Program-made: the position numbers and the translations under genes
The notes under the pieces: generated by a model
Told to the model about the DNA's origin: nothing
The model's input: the letters and a program-made list of their open reading frames with translations, nothing else
Databases searched by the model: none
From: Phallus indusiatus
Taxonomy: Eukaryota; Basidiomycota; Agaricomycetes; Phallales; Phallaceae
NCBI GenBank assembly: GCA_027605045.1
Contig: JAQFWX010000064.1
Coordinates: 62,001-126,000, forward strand
Direction of reading: 5' to 3'
Length of the DNA stretch: 64,000 bases
In this document: positions 36,500-49,713 of the stretch, one piece after another
Layout: the number at the start of each line of letters is the position of its first letter
Position numbering within the stretch: position 1 is the first letter of the stretch

Positions 36500-37575
36500 T
36501 CACGATGATGCTGCAAAAGTGAGGGTTTCAATATATCCTTTGCCTTTAATTTCTTTGTCAAGCAGATCGCCCAGAACGCGGAACTGGCCCGGGTCTATAA
36601 GTAAAACCTGAAAAAAAAACCCCAAGACAATTTAACAAGGACGACCCAAGTCTACTGAGAGTTGAAGACTGACTGTGACCCAATTCCGATCATCACAATC
36701 TTCACTCTCAACCTTGTCTGCGCCTTGAATAATTTGTTCTCGCAACCGATCTCTTTCGCATGCAGGAGTGGTAATTCTGATTCTCATCCTAGCTCGTTGA
36801 ATAGGAAGAGTTGAGGCCGTCTGGAGAAGCTTAATGCAGTCCAGAACCTAAGATAGTTGACGTGATAGGTGTATCAATGATCATACAATGAGTAAAGTCA
36901 GTACCAAAACACGTACTTGACTTTTTGCATTCTTACCCTGCCGAACGCTGAAGCCAGCTTCGTTCATCGCTTTCTCAATAATCCCAACTGAATAAGGTAT
37001 TTGTGTGGCGGGGTCCACGCATTTTTCAGCTACCTGAGTGGCAATCTCGCGCCACAGACTGCTTAATTCGTGGGCTCGTTCTTTCTCCCCGACTTGCACT
37101 TCTCCTTTGGTCAATATCTAGAGACCGGGCTTATGGTTAGTCAAGAAAGAACCGGACCCTAGCGAAAAGGAAAACAACAACCACCCAACCTCTTTAATAA
37201 TTGTGTCCATATCTGTGGTATTGAAAGCTTTCTGTAAATCGCTTGGCTTTGCCACCTGTCCTTTGGAGACGTTGATGAACACGTTGTTTGTCTGGAGGAC
37301 ATCATCCAAGTCTGTCTCGACACCTTTGCGCCACTCTTGAACTTTGTTCTTGTAGCAGGCAATCTTGGAAATGTATTAAACAAATAAGAAAACTGGACGG
37401 TCCCTTGCATAGTCATCAGAAGCTTACTTCAAAGCGTTTTCCACCTTTTTTTAACCGTACGACGGCGACGTTCGTGAGCCTTGAACGAAAGGAAACCACA
37501 ATCAATGACAAGGTTAAGAATGAGCGTTTCTAATTTTTGTTACTTTATCTGATTAGATGGTTGATTGATTTTCAT
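36500..37575 (-). CDS. SDO1: Ribosome maturation protein Sdo1/SBDS
   Basis: SBDS works with the GTPase Efl1 to release Tif6/eIF6 from pre-60S ribosomes. The start [11 protein letters not shown] joins across an intron to [64 protein letters not shown], the FYSH domain. The next exon, [33 protein letters not shown], starts the helical middle domain; the C-terminal domain includes [22 protein letters not shown]. The end reads [18 protein letters not shown]. All three domains are present and in order. Divergent to the Rab gene, 264 bases between starts. Length normal. Confidence 0.95.
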
Positions 37576-37839
37576 CGGGTCTAATGTATTGTTGCTGAGG
37601 AAGGAAAAGTAACGACGACGGGAGTCTCTGCCTACTACTTTAGAGGCGTGTTGGGTTACGGCGCCACTGTCATCATTACCTAAGTGACGTCTCCCGAAAC
37701 GCACAGCAGCAAGCGTCTACTAATTAACAGTGATTGTTTCACGCCTCGTTCATTGTAGGTATCTTTCATTCAAAACGCAGGTTTATTCACAATACTCTTT
37801 ATTTTATCTCTTTTCTAGTTGGTACCCAAATCATCAATC

Positions 37840-38770
<931 letters not shown>

Positions 38771-38939
38771 TTTTACTTACAGTACATGCATGCTTTACTT
38801 GCATACCACTTACGTCGCTGTTGTGATTTCGCAAATTTGGGTGAAAACACAATTTGTAAAGCTATTTGAGACTTTAAATGATTATCATATATGTTGATAC
38901 ATACAACCTCGCACACTCTATTTTGTATCACGGTCCGCC

Positions 38940-41819
38940 TTAAGAAGTTGAAATTGCCCAATTGGAATTGCAACCCCACCAGCGTTTTATTCTCTCGCCG
39001 CCATTCTCTTCGTACTCCTGCTTAGATGTTGCATATTGAAGTAATTCCTCTTGCTTATTATGTGCGAAGGATCGCATTCCTTTCCATGCGTCCAAGCAAA
39101 CATCGTTTGCGAGTACGATCCGTAACGTAACTTCGGGGTCTAAGATCGGACGCAATGTGGCATGTAACCGAGGAACAAGACCAGGGATGACAGCTGGCGA
39201 TCCGGTAACAAACACATTCTAGATAAACATCCTTAGCATCATACCGTGAAATCGCTGCGAAGTGCAACAAACTTGAACAAGTCTTTGCTTTTCTATTCCC
39301 GAAAAGCTATTCAGTACGTTTCCCAAAACTTCCCCAATTCCGGCAGTATCGACACCAGCCATATTCGGGTTGAACCATGGCTCGCACGCTCGCCACCTTT
39401 CAACATTGAGATGTAATCTGCATTGACCCGCAACGTTGTTCTCGTTATAATGTGGTCTAAATGCTTCTAATAAGGGCGAACGTTGCGTTGATAAAGAAGA
39501 ATAGGTATCTGCAGAGGTGAATGAAGGATCAAACTCCAATAGCTTTTCCTCTAAGCTTTGCAATTGCGCAATATCATCTTCTTCATCTGAAGAGGGTATA
39601 CCAAGATTCTTAATGCACGATCAATGCTCGGAGAAAATATCCTTTAAATCCTCACTTACGAGTTTGCGATATACGGCCCAGTCATCATCGTTAGCCCCAA
39701 AGTTATCGTCTGCATACTTAAGTAGATAATTATTTGATACGTAAATTCAACTAGTACCCACCACCATGTCCTTTGCGACGTTTTTTTGTGAGAGGCGTTT
39801 CGCTAGCTAAACTCGTGATTGTTTTCATTCGAGCTTGGGAGGTGGCACTTTTCCGGTCGCTTAAAGCGGCCTTCCGACGTTTTCGCTCTTTCATTTTTTC
39901 TATAGTTACCTACTGGAGCTGGTGAAAATCAAGGCCAAGACGAAATCCGATGACGCATACCCGATGTTCTTGCCTTACACGGCCGATCCAACTGTCGAGG
40001 TCTTTTTCTCTTTCTTGTTGTTCGCGGCGAGCTTCGTCTTGTCTTTGCAACCTTTCCCGTTCTTTCTCTTTCTGAACTCGCTGACGAGCTTCAAAACTTG
40101 CCTTCACTAATTTCTGGCGGCGTTTCTCCTTCAGGCCTTCTTCATCAAGCTAAAGGCACAAAGATAAGACACACTAACAACTCTTTGGCAGACTGGTATT
40201 ACCTCTTCATCAAGAATATCGACCAAAGGAAACGAGGGCTCTTCCTAACATAAATATAAGAATTGATGCACGAACGCGACAGAGGTATTCCTTGCCGGTA
40301 TAGACTCGTCCCCTTCGATTTCTTTCTTTTTTGTCTTTTTAATTTTAAATTCCAGCCTTTTGATAGCCTCTTCGAATGAATCTTCGTTATCAAACCCTTC
40401 ATCTTCCAATCGGACCTTAGTGACGCGAAAAGTTTGAAAATAAAGCCTCTTGATCTCATTCAAGACATACTAGCCATTCAGCCTTTTTAATAGCTAATTT
40501 CTCTTTTTTCAACATGAGGAGGTTCTCAAGGTCGTGAGAGTTTTGCATGAGCTGTAATAATTAATAGTCTTAACACCAAACCATCTCCGAATGACACTTA
40601 CTTTTTCTGTTCGTTGCTTTGCTGCTATTTCCTGCAGTCTTTTGCCTTGTTCTTTCCGACGCTCGGCCGTACGTGCCAACTCTTCCTCGGTTTTTTCAGC
40701 ATCAGACTGGATGGAAAGACAAAATTAAAAATAGGACACAGCGCTTGATAAAAGGACGTACGGGGTTAATATATGGGAATTGAATTATACGATCATGCAC
40801 ACGCATCTGAGCAGGATCACGCAACACGCGCAGCAGGGATGTGTAATCGGGATGAATTTGGCACACATTCTGAAATATCCACTGATTCATATGTCAGCGT
40901 TTTTCGCTTTTCGAGAGAATTAACACTAAACAAACACACCGAAGCATGCCCGAGAGTGACACGGGCCGGGAAGTTTGGATATTTAAGATGAATGAGTCTT
41001 TGTAGGTATTCATAAGATTGTGACGTAGACCATGGAACTCTATGGTGAAATTAGTTCGTCGAAATAATTGTGAAGGAGAACACTGATTATGATACCGTTT
41101 TGAGCGGCTCATGATACCTTTACCATGGAGAATAGGGATCACTGAAGTTGAAGCTGTATTCAGCGAGATCACAAGCCCGTCTGCCGTATGAGACTCGGAA
41201 GGTTGGGGCTGGTTGTTTTGGTAAAAGGACATAAGGGAGTCGACGCAATAAGTTAAATAAGGGGCGGAGTACAATTCAAATATCAGCTCCGAAGTCACTA
41301 TAAATGAAGTAGATGAGCAATCTACACGTCTGATAATGAGAAACTTACACGCGCGAGAATGAGAGGGGGTCGCGAGTCGTTCAGACAGGAGAATTGGGTG
41401 GGCAACAGCGTCCACATCGATGCCCAAATCAATGAAAACGTAATCAAGAGCAGATTCCTGACGACACGCCGTTCATCTCTCGCTTCTACGCATAATCTGT
41501 TTTCACTCACTAACGCGTCGAAGTTCAATAAAACATCGCCTTCCCAAGGGGTTTTTGTTTGGGCTTTCGCGCCTCCTTCTAGCTCCACTGAATTTCCGAA
41601 CAATAGGAGGGGTTTGTTAGATTTCCGTTCTTTGTATTTGGCGATGATATTAGGCTGACAACGAGGTACACTAGAGGAGGCAAACCCGTATCTCATTGTG
41701 GTAGCTCCATTATCAATCACTATCGGAATGTCTGTTCCACGAAAATCCTCATACGATGTTGATTCAGAACTCGAATGAGAGACTATGACGTTGGGAATAT
41801 TTAGGATGTTTTCTGACAT
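38940..41819 (-). CDS. ARP5: Actin-related protein 5, INO80 complex
   Basis: Arp5 with Ies6 is a nucleosome-binding module of the INO80 remodeller. The chosen ATG (41819) gives MSENILNIPNVIVSHSSSES; an in-frame ATG lies 63 bases upstream. The actin fold starts GTDIPIVIDNGATTMRYGFA. DVDAVAHPILLSERLATPSH, DGLVISLNTASTSVIPILHG and WIFQNVCQIHPDYTSLLRVL follow. A large Arp5-specific charged insertion holds several coils (EKTEEELARTAERRKEQGKR, KLVKASFEARQRVQKEKERE). The C-terminal actin part gives RLHLNVERWRACEPWFNPNM, GVDTAGIGEVLGNVLNSF, NVFVTGSPAVIPGLVPRLHA and the end REIKRWWGCNSNWAISTS-like residues (IKRWWGCNSNWAISTS). Family certain. Confidence 0.92.
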
Positions 41820-42206
41820 TTTTGAGACACAGCGACCACTGGCAGGAGAAAGAATGGCGTCTCTTTGATGCCGGCACGGCATCGATGTTCGATATAACGC
41901 TCTCTGCCTCGAACTTATCGCACAGAGATATTCCGTGCTTTATAGGGCATTTATTTCTCGAGCCTCTTTGCACCTTGCATTCCTAATCCTTGACTGCGAT
42001 TTCAGGACGAATATGAAACCTCGTCTGTCTGAGCAAAATTGAATGAGAGAACGTTATATCAAAAATTAAATAAGACTAAAAACGTCGATCACTTGAGACA
42101 AATCCTCAGGCGGTTTCTCACTGTAGCCGACCAGAAAAGCCGAGTTTTCTTTCTATCCGTAGACCCGACGGTGGTGGTAGGAACAATATATAGCTATGTA
42201 AGTATA
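41820..42206. other. Intergenic stretch ARP5 / ABC transporter
   Basis: It holds the 5' side of ARP5 and the 3' side of the ABC transporter, both on the minus strand. Frames here are short and featureless; no RNA gene or repeat seen. Confidence 0.5.
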
Positions 42207-44948
42207 TTATTCGGTTGCCTCAGCCGTGAATTGCGATGCTTGTATATTGTACAATTCAGCATAACCCTGTCCTTGTCTCATCAGCTCAGTATGTGTTCCA
42301 TTTTCAATGACACGCGAGTTTGACATATATCTAAAAAGGAATTTGGCTCGAGAAAAAATTAGCGTGAATGAGAGTGTTTGCTCACAATATCTAAAAAAAG
42401 GACTTGTGAGGCTCAAATGTCTGTAAGTTTGATAGAGGACTAACCAGATCAGCAGTCCTGGTCAAATTGCCAAATCGGTGGGATGAGAATATCATAGTCT
42501 TGTTCCCACGTAGTTTCCGTAAACGTTCAAATAAGTCTACAAGCTAATTTAGCTAGCAAGTCATACCGAAGTCATATCTTTAAACTCACCATACTCTGCT
42601 CGAGGATCCAGCGAGGCGCTTATCGTTACATTCAACATTAATTTAGTGCATCGAGTTTAATACAAATTTCCGTTACCTGGGCTCATCGAATAATAATAGC
42701 CCAACTTCAAGGTCGTCGTCGATGGATCTCATGAAGGTACGTGATCTGTCGAAAAAAAATACCTAATTAATACACTGAAAACAAATGGGGCTTATGACTT
42801 ACAAGGCGATTTTTTGCATTTGGCCACCAGAAAGCTCCATTGGCCGGGACTTGCCAATTTTGTTCTTGACGCTTTTAATATCCACCAGGCGACCGAATGA
42901 TGACTTGGTTTCTTCATTAGTCATTCCTGAAGAGTAATCTCTAACAGGTTTGACAAGAAACGTGTCAAAACCTTCTGGTAGAGCCTCGATCATATCAAAT
43001 GCCCCGCCAAGACTGGCCGCTTGGTATATTTTTTCCATATCATGAGCACTCTGAGGACAGCCCATGCTTATGTTTTCCCTGATCTACAATAAAGCTGATT
43101 AGATGAAAGGGGAGATATATGATTTGAAAGCACAAGGACTCACGGATAAGGGGAAATGCGTATAATCTTGGAACAAGACAGAAACACGGTTTCGCAAATC
43201 ATTCAATCGCAGAGAACGAATATCATGGCCGTCAATCAAAATCGTGCCATCAGTTGGGTCATATAGTCTGGTCAGCAATTTGAGAATGGTGCTTTTTCCT
43301 GATTAAACCAGTAACCAGTGAGTACATTAAAGTACACACATCAGACTGATGACTATTTACCTGATCCGTTAAAGCCGACGATGACGCATAATTGACCTGC
43401 TTCGATTTTGAAAGATACGTTTTGAATGGCGAAACTGGCCGCTCCTGGATAAATAAAGGAGACATTTCTAGAAAGGACTTATTATGGAACCTCAATATGA
43501 TAAATAGAAATTTCTCACATGAACTCGACGGATATCCCAATGTCTAACCGTGACTTGCTTTCTGGGTACGGTTTTGTACCATCTTTGAGTTCATTGGGTA
43601 TACTAATTAGTTGATGAAGACGACGAACGGAGATAAAGGCATCTGATATAGTCAAAAATTGAGACATGAATGAGAATAACGGCCCAGAGAAGGAATCGAC
43701 AGCTTGGCGAATCAACGTCAACGAGGCCAGAGAGACAGGAATAGATTGCGGAGACTTTACAGCCCTGAGAGTGAATACTAACTAATAACTAAGTCAGATA
43801 TGTGAATAGACGGTCGTTTATTTTTTTACCGTAGGCAATTCATTGAGTGGATTGCTTAAGAACGATAACATAGAGAAGACGTCTCGACGTTGCTGAAGCT
43901 CGTTTCGAGCCTCAAAAAAACTGAGGTCCGCATCATTACCAAGGTATTGTTGGGTAGAATAAAATTCTATAAGTCAACGTCAAAAACAATAGCCTGGGAT
44001 TCCAAAACCTCTGACCTGATAAGATATAATCTTGCAAGTTACCAGCAATCAGTTCCTTACGATATTTTTCATCATTTGCTAGCAGTTTAAACCCTTGAAG
44101 ACGAATATAATTTATATCACGGCAAGTCGCTGCCCATACTATATGAAATCAGTGAAAGAATCTTGAGGGGGCAGTGAGTTGCTAGTAATACCTCCACCTC
44201 TGAAGCCGCTAGATCGACGAAGCCATGTAATTACCGGAGCGACAAAGCTAAGGCATGCGAGTAAAATTCCATCAGGCTGCGAGCGTAAGGCAGAAATAAG
44301 TACCGCTAGTTGAGACATTATTTGCACAATAGCTGAGATAATGGTTATCATCATCTTGATACCTGACCAAGCCGAAGAAGTTTGGTTAGATGTTACAGAT
44401 TCCAATTGGCCTTGAACTAAGGGATCGTCGAACGTGGGAACATCCAGACGAACATGTGCAAGCAGTATATGTCTCGAGTAATGTGCGCGCATTTTCGATG
44501 AGATGCGAATTGAGGACCAGTCTTGACTTGCATGGCATAAGCGGGCCAAAGTCGCACATCCTATGCGGTAGAATAGTATTTGAGACAGCAGGGCTCGATC
44601 GACAGTTCTAGCTTCAATGGATTTTTCAACGACTTTAAGAAGTTGACTCGAATAATATAGATTGACCGCCGGTATGAGGGAACCCAAAATCGAGGATAAT
44701 AAGTGGAGAAATAGCAAAGGAGATGAGAGATAAATCAGGGTCTTCAGAGATTTCCAGACATATGGAACAGAGATAATGAATTCGTCCAACCTCCGCATAA
44801 AAGCGGTAGAGGAGAAACTGTATCTCTTGCGAGGTCGCATGTCTTCATAAAAATCCCAAACGCCTATTTTTGTGTGTCTGATATATTTTGCATCATCAAG
44901 GGATTTTGAATCTTTCTTAATCTCTTTGTGAGTCCAGAAAGAGCGCAT
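42207..44948 (-). CDS. Half-size ABC transporter (one TMD, one NBD)
   Basis: The ATG at 44948 gives MRSFWTHKEIKKDSKSLDDA; a first hydrophobic block is LKTLIYLSSPLLFLHLLSSI. Further helices lie in MMITIISAIVQIMSQLAVLI SALR and LLACLSFVAPVITWLRRSS. The NBD is complete across introns: Walker A GFNGSGKST near 43290, Q-loop VSVLFQDYTHFPLSIRENIS near 43170, signature MELSGGQMQKIAL near 42820, Walker B VGLLLFDEPSASLDP near 42690, H-loop MIFSSHRFGN near 42500. It ends QASQFTAEATE. One TMD plus one NBD suggests a homodimer or heterodimer. I cannot name the subfamily or substrate; the TMD is not like mitochondrial Atm1 or peptide TAP types that I know. Same strand as ARP5. Confidence 0.85.
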
Positions 44949-45082
44949 AATCGCGCTCAATTATGATATGGGAGACGGACGAAAGTGACGTCCGAAGAAA
45001 TACGCTTACATAATTCTGAATTATATAAACACTTGAATTGGAGCGAGTTCTTGAGCATCTTACCGTCTCTTTATACGCCAGT

Positions 45083-48000
45083 ATGAGCAAGATGTATATA
45101 ATGCATAATCTGATGGAAAAGGTAATTCTTCAACTCATTTCCAATTGAACTATATCATTTATTACATTTATTTAGATGACATCTCTCGATCAAGACTTTA
45201 GGAGAGTGTTACCGAATCAGTCGTCCATTCCTCCAATTACTTACCGGCTTCTACAGGTACATGGCTTTGAGTGATCTAATGTCACAAATCAAATCGGATT
45301 CCACCAGTTTGACCGGCGATGAACAAACAGAAAAGAAGGTTCTGCAAAACGTTTTAAATTTAGTTGAAGACAAGATCTCTGAAGTCAAGAATCAAGCTGT
45401 AAAATGGTGTGCTGACAATTACCCTTAATTTCTGTCTAATAAAAGCGTACTTTTCAAGTCTTGGTCAATTGATCAAGGTGGTTCGAGAGGCTCAGATGGA
45501 TTACATTGTCGATACTTTGATTAATTATTCGGGGAGTCGCGATGAGGAATTACGCGATATAGCTGGATTGGGTAACATGTTTCAAAACATTCACCTTCAA
45601 ATTAACACAATTTTTCGTAGCTTTGAAGACAGTCACTTCGGAGATCCCTCACGATAGCGCTCTCGCGGCCAAGGCGTGTGCCCGTCTTTCACCCAAGCTG
45701 CTGGCACAACTTCAAGAGGTACTGTCCCCTGATTGTGTGTGTTTGAAATCTCATCACAGATCTTCTAGCCATCCACACCTCCAGAAACGCTTATAGAGGC
45801 TTTATCGATTTTGTCTGTTCTCGTCACACGATTTCCTGCCCATATGGCGACCATAAGCCTCACTCCCAGTCCTGTCGAAGTCTTTATACCACTGATGGAG
45901 CAAAATCGCTCTGCTGTCCGTAAAAAAGCTATCATTACTCTAGGTGACTCCGATTCTTCCCATCTTGTTACTTCTACATTATCGAACTCTCTGCAGCTCA
46001 ATTCCTACCCAGCGCCTCACATGATGTTGTAAACTCCCTTCTACGGAATAACATTATCACTTCCCTTAATGGCCCCTCTGCTACAGTTATGCAAAAAAGC
46101 TCTATTTTGCTGGTTGCAGCCATCGCCCGTACCTCACCTCAATTAATTACCCCCGTACTAAGCGATTTGCTGCCAGGAATATTGAAGGCTACTTCACGAG
46201 AGGATGAGGAGGAAAAGGAAACCAGTGTTCAGGTGGGTGATTCTCCATATCTTTTTGACCCACGTATCTTACAGTATTTACGTGAAGGCGTTGGAGGCTA
46301 TTGTCTTGCGATGTCCCTCTGAGATTTCATTATTTCTGACGCCAATGATCTCGGTCGGTATAGCCCTGATTAAATATGATCCTGTAAGTTTTGAATGTTT
46401 TTCAACTGCTCATCATATCCATAATTTCACCAGAATTATGCCGGGGATGAAGACGAGGAAGACGCGGAAATGGACGATACCGACGAGGGTAATGAATTTG
46501 ATGCTGGTGATGAGTAAGTTGTACACCTCGTGTATACTCCAGTTAGTCATTACAACGTAGATATTCGGACGACGAAGACACCTCATATCGTATCCGAAGA
46601 TCAGCAGCCAAACTCCTGGCATCCATTATAAGCACACGACCGGAACTACTTGGCACTCTCTATAAATCTGTGTCTCCCGTGCTCATATCACGCTTTAGTG
46701 ATAGAGAAGAAAACGTTAGGTCTGAAATTTGGGCAACTTATTCCGTTTTAATTACACAGACCGGAGTCTATGGGGGTCAAGCAAAAGACGTGGACAGTTC
46801 ACCCTTAGTTGGAAAAAGGAAAAGGGAGGAAGAAGGCGGAATGGACATTGAAGAAACCCCGTATCTTCTTCTGAGAAGTCAAGTTCCCACATTAGCCAGG
46901 AAATTATTGAAGCAACTTCAAAGTTCTAAAGCTTCACCTGCCACTCTCCAAGCAGGATACAAACTACTACTTGAATTGTTAACGGTCCTTCCTGGATGCT
47001 TAGTGAATCAAGTCGCTGCTTTGATTGCTACTTCTCGTTCTGTCTTATCACAATCGCCGACCACCGGAACTTCAGCGCTACATGTCAGTGTGCTGTTGTT
47101 TTTAGCTTTATTTTTTGCCACCCATTCAGCGAGCTCTTTTGCGCCATCCTTGCCGTCTATCATGCCAATTCTCATTTCCTCTATACGAGAGAAACATCCA
47201 CGTATAGTCGCTGAAGGCTTCCGGGTATTTTCAGCCTTACTAGCAGCTCTGCGACCTGAGATTCAGGAAAATTGGATTGAGGACCTTTATACAGAAGCTG
47301 TTAGAAGGTTACGAATCAATGATACTGACAGTGAAGTTCGAGATTGCGCTGGGGATGTTATAGCAGATTTTTGGGTTTTCGCGCCTAAATTCATCGAAAC
47401 AAAAGGGGGAGAGGAATGGCAAGTGCTTTTACGCTCAAGCAGTAGAACAGATAGACCCGTGAAGATTGTTCAAAAGGTCGCTTTGCATGCTGCAATGGAC
47501 GATCAGTGGATAGGCGATTCTATAGAGTGGATACTCAATCTTCTCAGGAAGCAGGGTCGGGCTGGAAAAGTGGATGCTTTTACAACGCTTAATATCTTAA
47601 TTAGCAAGTAAGTTTTTTTCAGAAAGCCTAGTGCTGAGCTAGATACATTTAACGGATTTTACAGATATCAGAGTGGTATCCCCAACCATCTCGCGTCCCA
47701 TCTAATCCCTCAATTGGTACCATATGTTACCACCTCAGATATCGCATTGTTATCTCATGCATTGCTTACACTCACTCTGTTGCTACAACTCTCTCCTGAG
47801 ACTTCCTTTCCTGTGATAGAGGCATCGGTGCTCAAAGATATTTACCCTCTAGCCCACTCACCTCTTGTTTCCGGAAGTTCTCTGGACTCTCTCCTTGGCT
47901 TTTTTGGTGCCCTTGTGAAAGCAGATGGGCAGATTGCGTCTCATATCGTCCCTGGATTGGTTATATCCCTAAATAGCGCAAAACCTGCTGACTCTCTCCC

Positions 48001-49630
48001 GACAAATGTTGCCAAGGTCGTTAGTCAGGTCGTTCGCAATCAAATGTCTATTGCTGCCGGAATTATTGCCGAATTTTTTAAACCTCTCAAGGTAGCCCTC
48101 CATTATCTATGTTTGAAATGCATGCCTAGTGACAATCCCTGTAGTCTGGTTCAAAGGCCTCTGACATGCACTTAGTCCTCAGTCTTTTAGTTTTAGGCGA
48201 ACTAGGACGATTTATGTAAGAAGAACAGTCAACTCGACTCGTCTTAGTTCACAGTCCTGTTAAGTGACATGACTCTTCAATCTGACATCTTCAATATATG
48301 CGTATCGATGTTTGGTCACGAATCTGAGGAAGTTAGATCGGCTGCTGCATTTGCCGCAGGTATGTTTTTTTTTTTTAAAAAAAAACAGGAATAAAACTTC
48401 CACTAGGGAATATCGCCATAGGAAACATGCATCATTTCCTCCCATCTGTAATTAATCTCGTTCAATTACAAAGTGAAAAGAGGCTATTGGCTTTGTATGC
48501 TCTCAAAGAGGTGGGATCTACACTTAACCTATGATTGCCTGATTAAATCATTATAAGCTCGTCACGAATTGCTCTGTCCCACAATTGGAGAACGTGGCGG
48601 ATACACTATGGGCACCCCTTTTCAAGAACTCCGAGAACTCTGACGAAGCAATACGAAACGTGGCGGCGGCGTGTCTAGGAAAACTCGCACTAACCAACAC
48701 TTCTAAATATTTGCCTCTTCTACAAGTGAGGGATATCTTCATATATTGGTGGATGCTAACACGGAATAGGCCCGACTCCATGATCCAGATCCCTCAGTTC
48801 GAGCTACCGTAGTTTCTGCTATTCGATATACGTTTGCTGACACCACGCGTGCTCATGACGACTTATTGGCGTCATTTATTGTGGAATTTTTATCTTTGAT
48901 ACTAGATGAAAATCTAGTACGGAATTTTTTTTTGTTCTTTTCTTGTTGGCTAATAATTTATAATATAAAGGACGTTCGTCGCCTCTCTCTATCTGCTCTC
49001 AATGCAGCTGCTCGAAATAAACCTCATCTCATTCATGATTATCTTGCGGCTATACTACCGCGCCTTTATGCTCAAACAGTCATAAATACAGATTTGATAC
49101 GTATGGTCCAGATGGGACCATGGAAACACAAAGTAGACGATGGATTAGAGGCACGGAAAACGGCTTACGAAACGATGTATACTCTGGTCAGTCGGCTAGT
49201 TTCCGCATCCGTTTCTATTCATTTATCTTTAACCTTGTTACAGCTGGATACATGTTTCAGCAAACTGGAACTCTACGAATTCGTCTCCCGTGTTTTCAAT
49301 GGTTTAGCGGATGATTCTGACGAAATCAAGGTTCTTTGTCACATGATGTTGTTCCGTCTTTCGCGAATTGCGCCAGCGCTTTTGATCCAACGACTCGATG
49401 AAATAGCACCTGAATTGGAACGCACCATGCAAGGAGGAGCTGTGACTAAAGACACTGTGAAGCAGGACATCGAGCGTACTGCGGAGCTACAGCGCAGTGC
49501 TCTTCGAGCTATTGCGGCGCTTAGTAAGATCAACACTCCTGGGACGTCGGCTCGTTTCGACCAATGTGTGGAGAATATTAGTAAATCCCAATGGGCCTCG
49601 GATTTCAATGAATTAGTAGGAAAAGTATAA
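45083..49630 (+). CDS. CAND1: Cullin-associated NEDD8-dissociated protein 1 (CAND1/TIP120)
   Basis: CAND1 exchanges substrate receptors on cullin-RING ubiquitin ligases. The start MSKMYIMHNLMEK is spliced to MTSLDQDFR and YMALSDLMSQIKSDSTSLTG, the typical first HEAT repeat. HEAT repeats run through the whole protein, for example LGQLIKVVREAQMDYIVDTL, ALAAKACARLSPKLLAQLQ, ILLVAAIARTSPQLITPVLS and RRLSLSALNAAARNKPHLIH. An acidic loop (EDEEDAEMDDTDEGNEF near 46450) matches the CAND1 acidic insertion. The C-terminal half has DGLEARKTAYETMYTLV and FNGLADDSDEIKVLCHMMLF RLS and ends SDFNELVGKV. About 1200 residues, as expected. It is divergent to the ABC gene and convergent to PUT1. Confidence 0.93.
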
Positions 49631-49713
49631 ATACATTTCACCATGAATTCTGAGCGGTCTTAATTGTCGTAAAAATCTAGTAAAACAACTGTATTTATGA
49701 CACAAAGTCCCTT

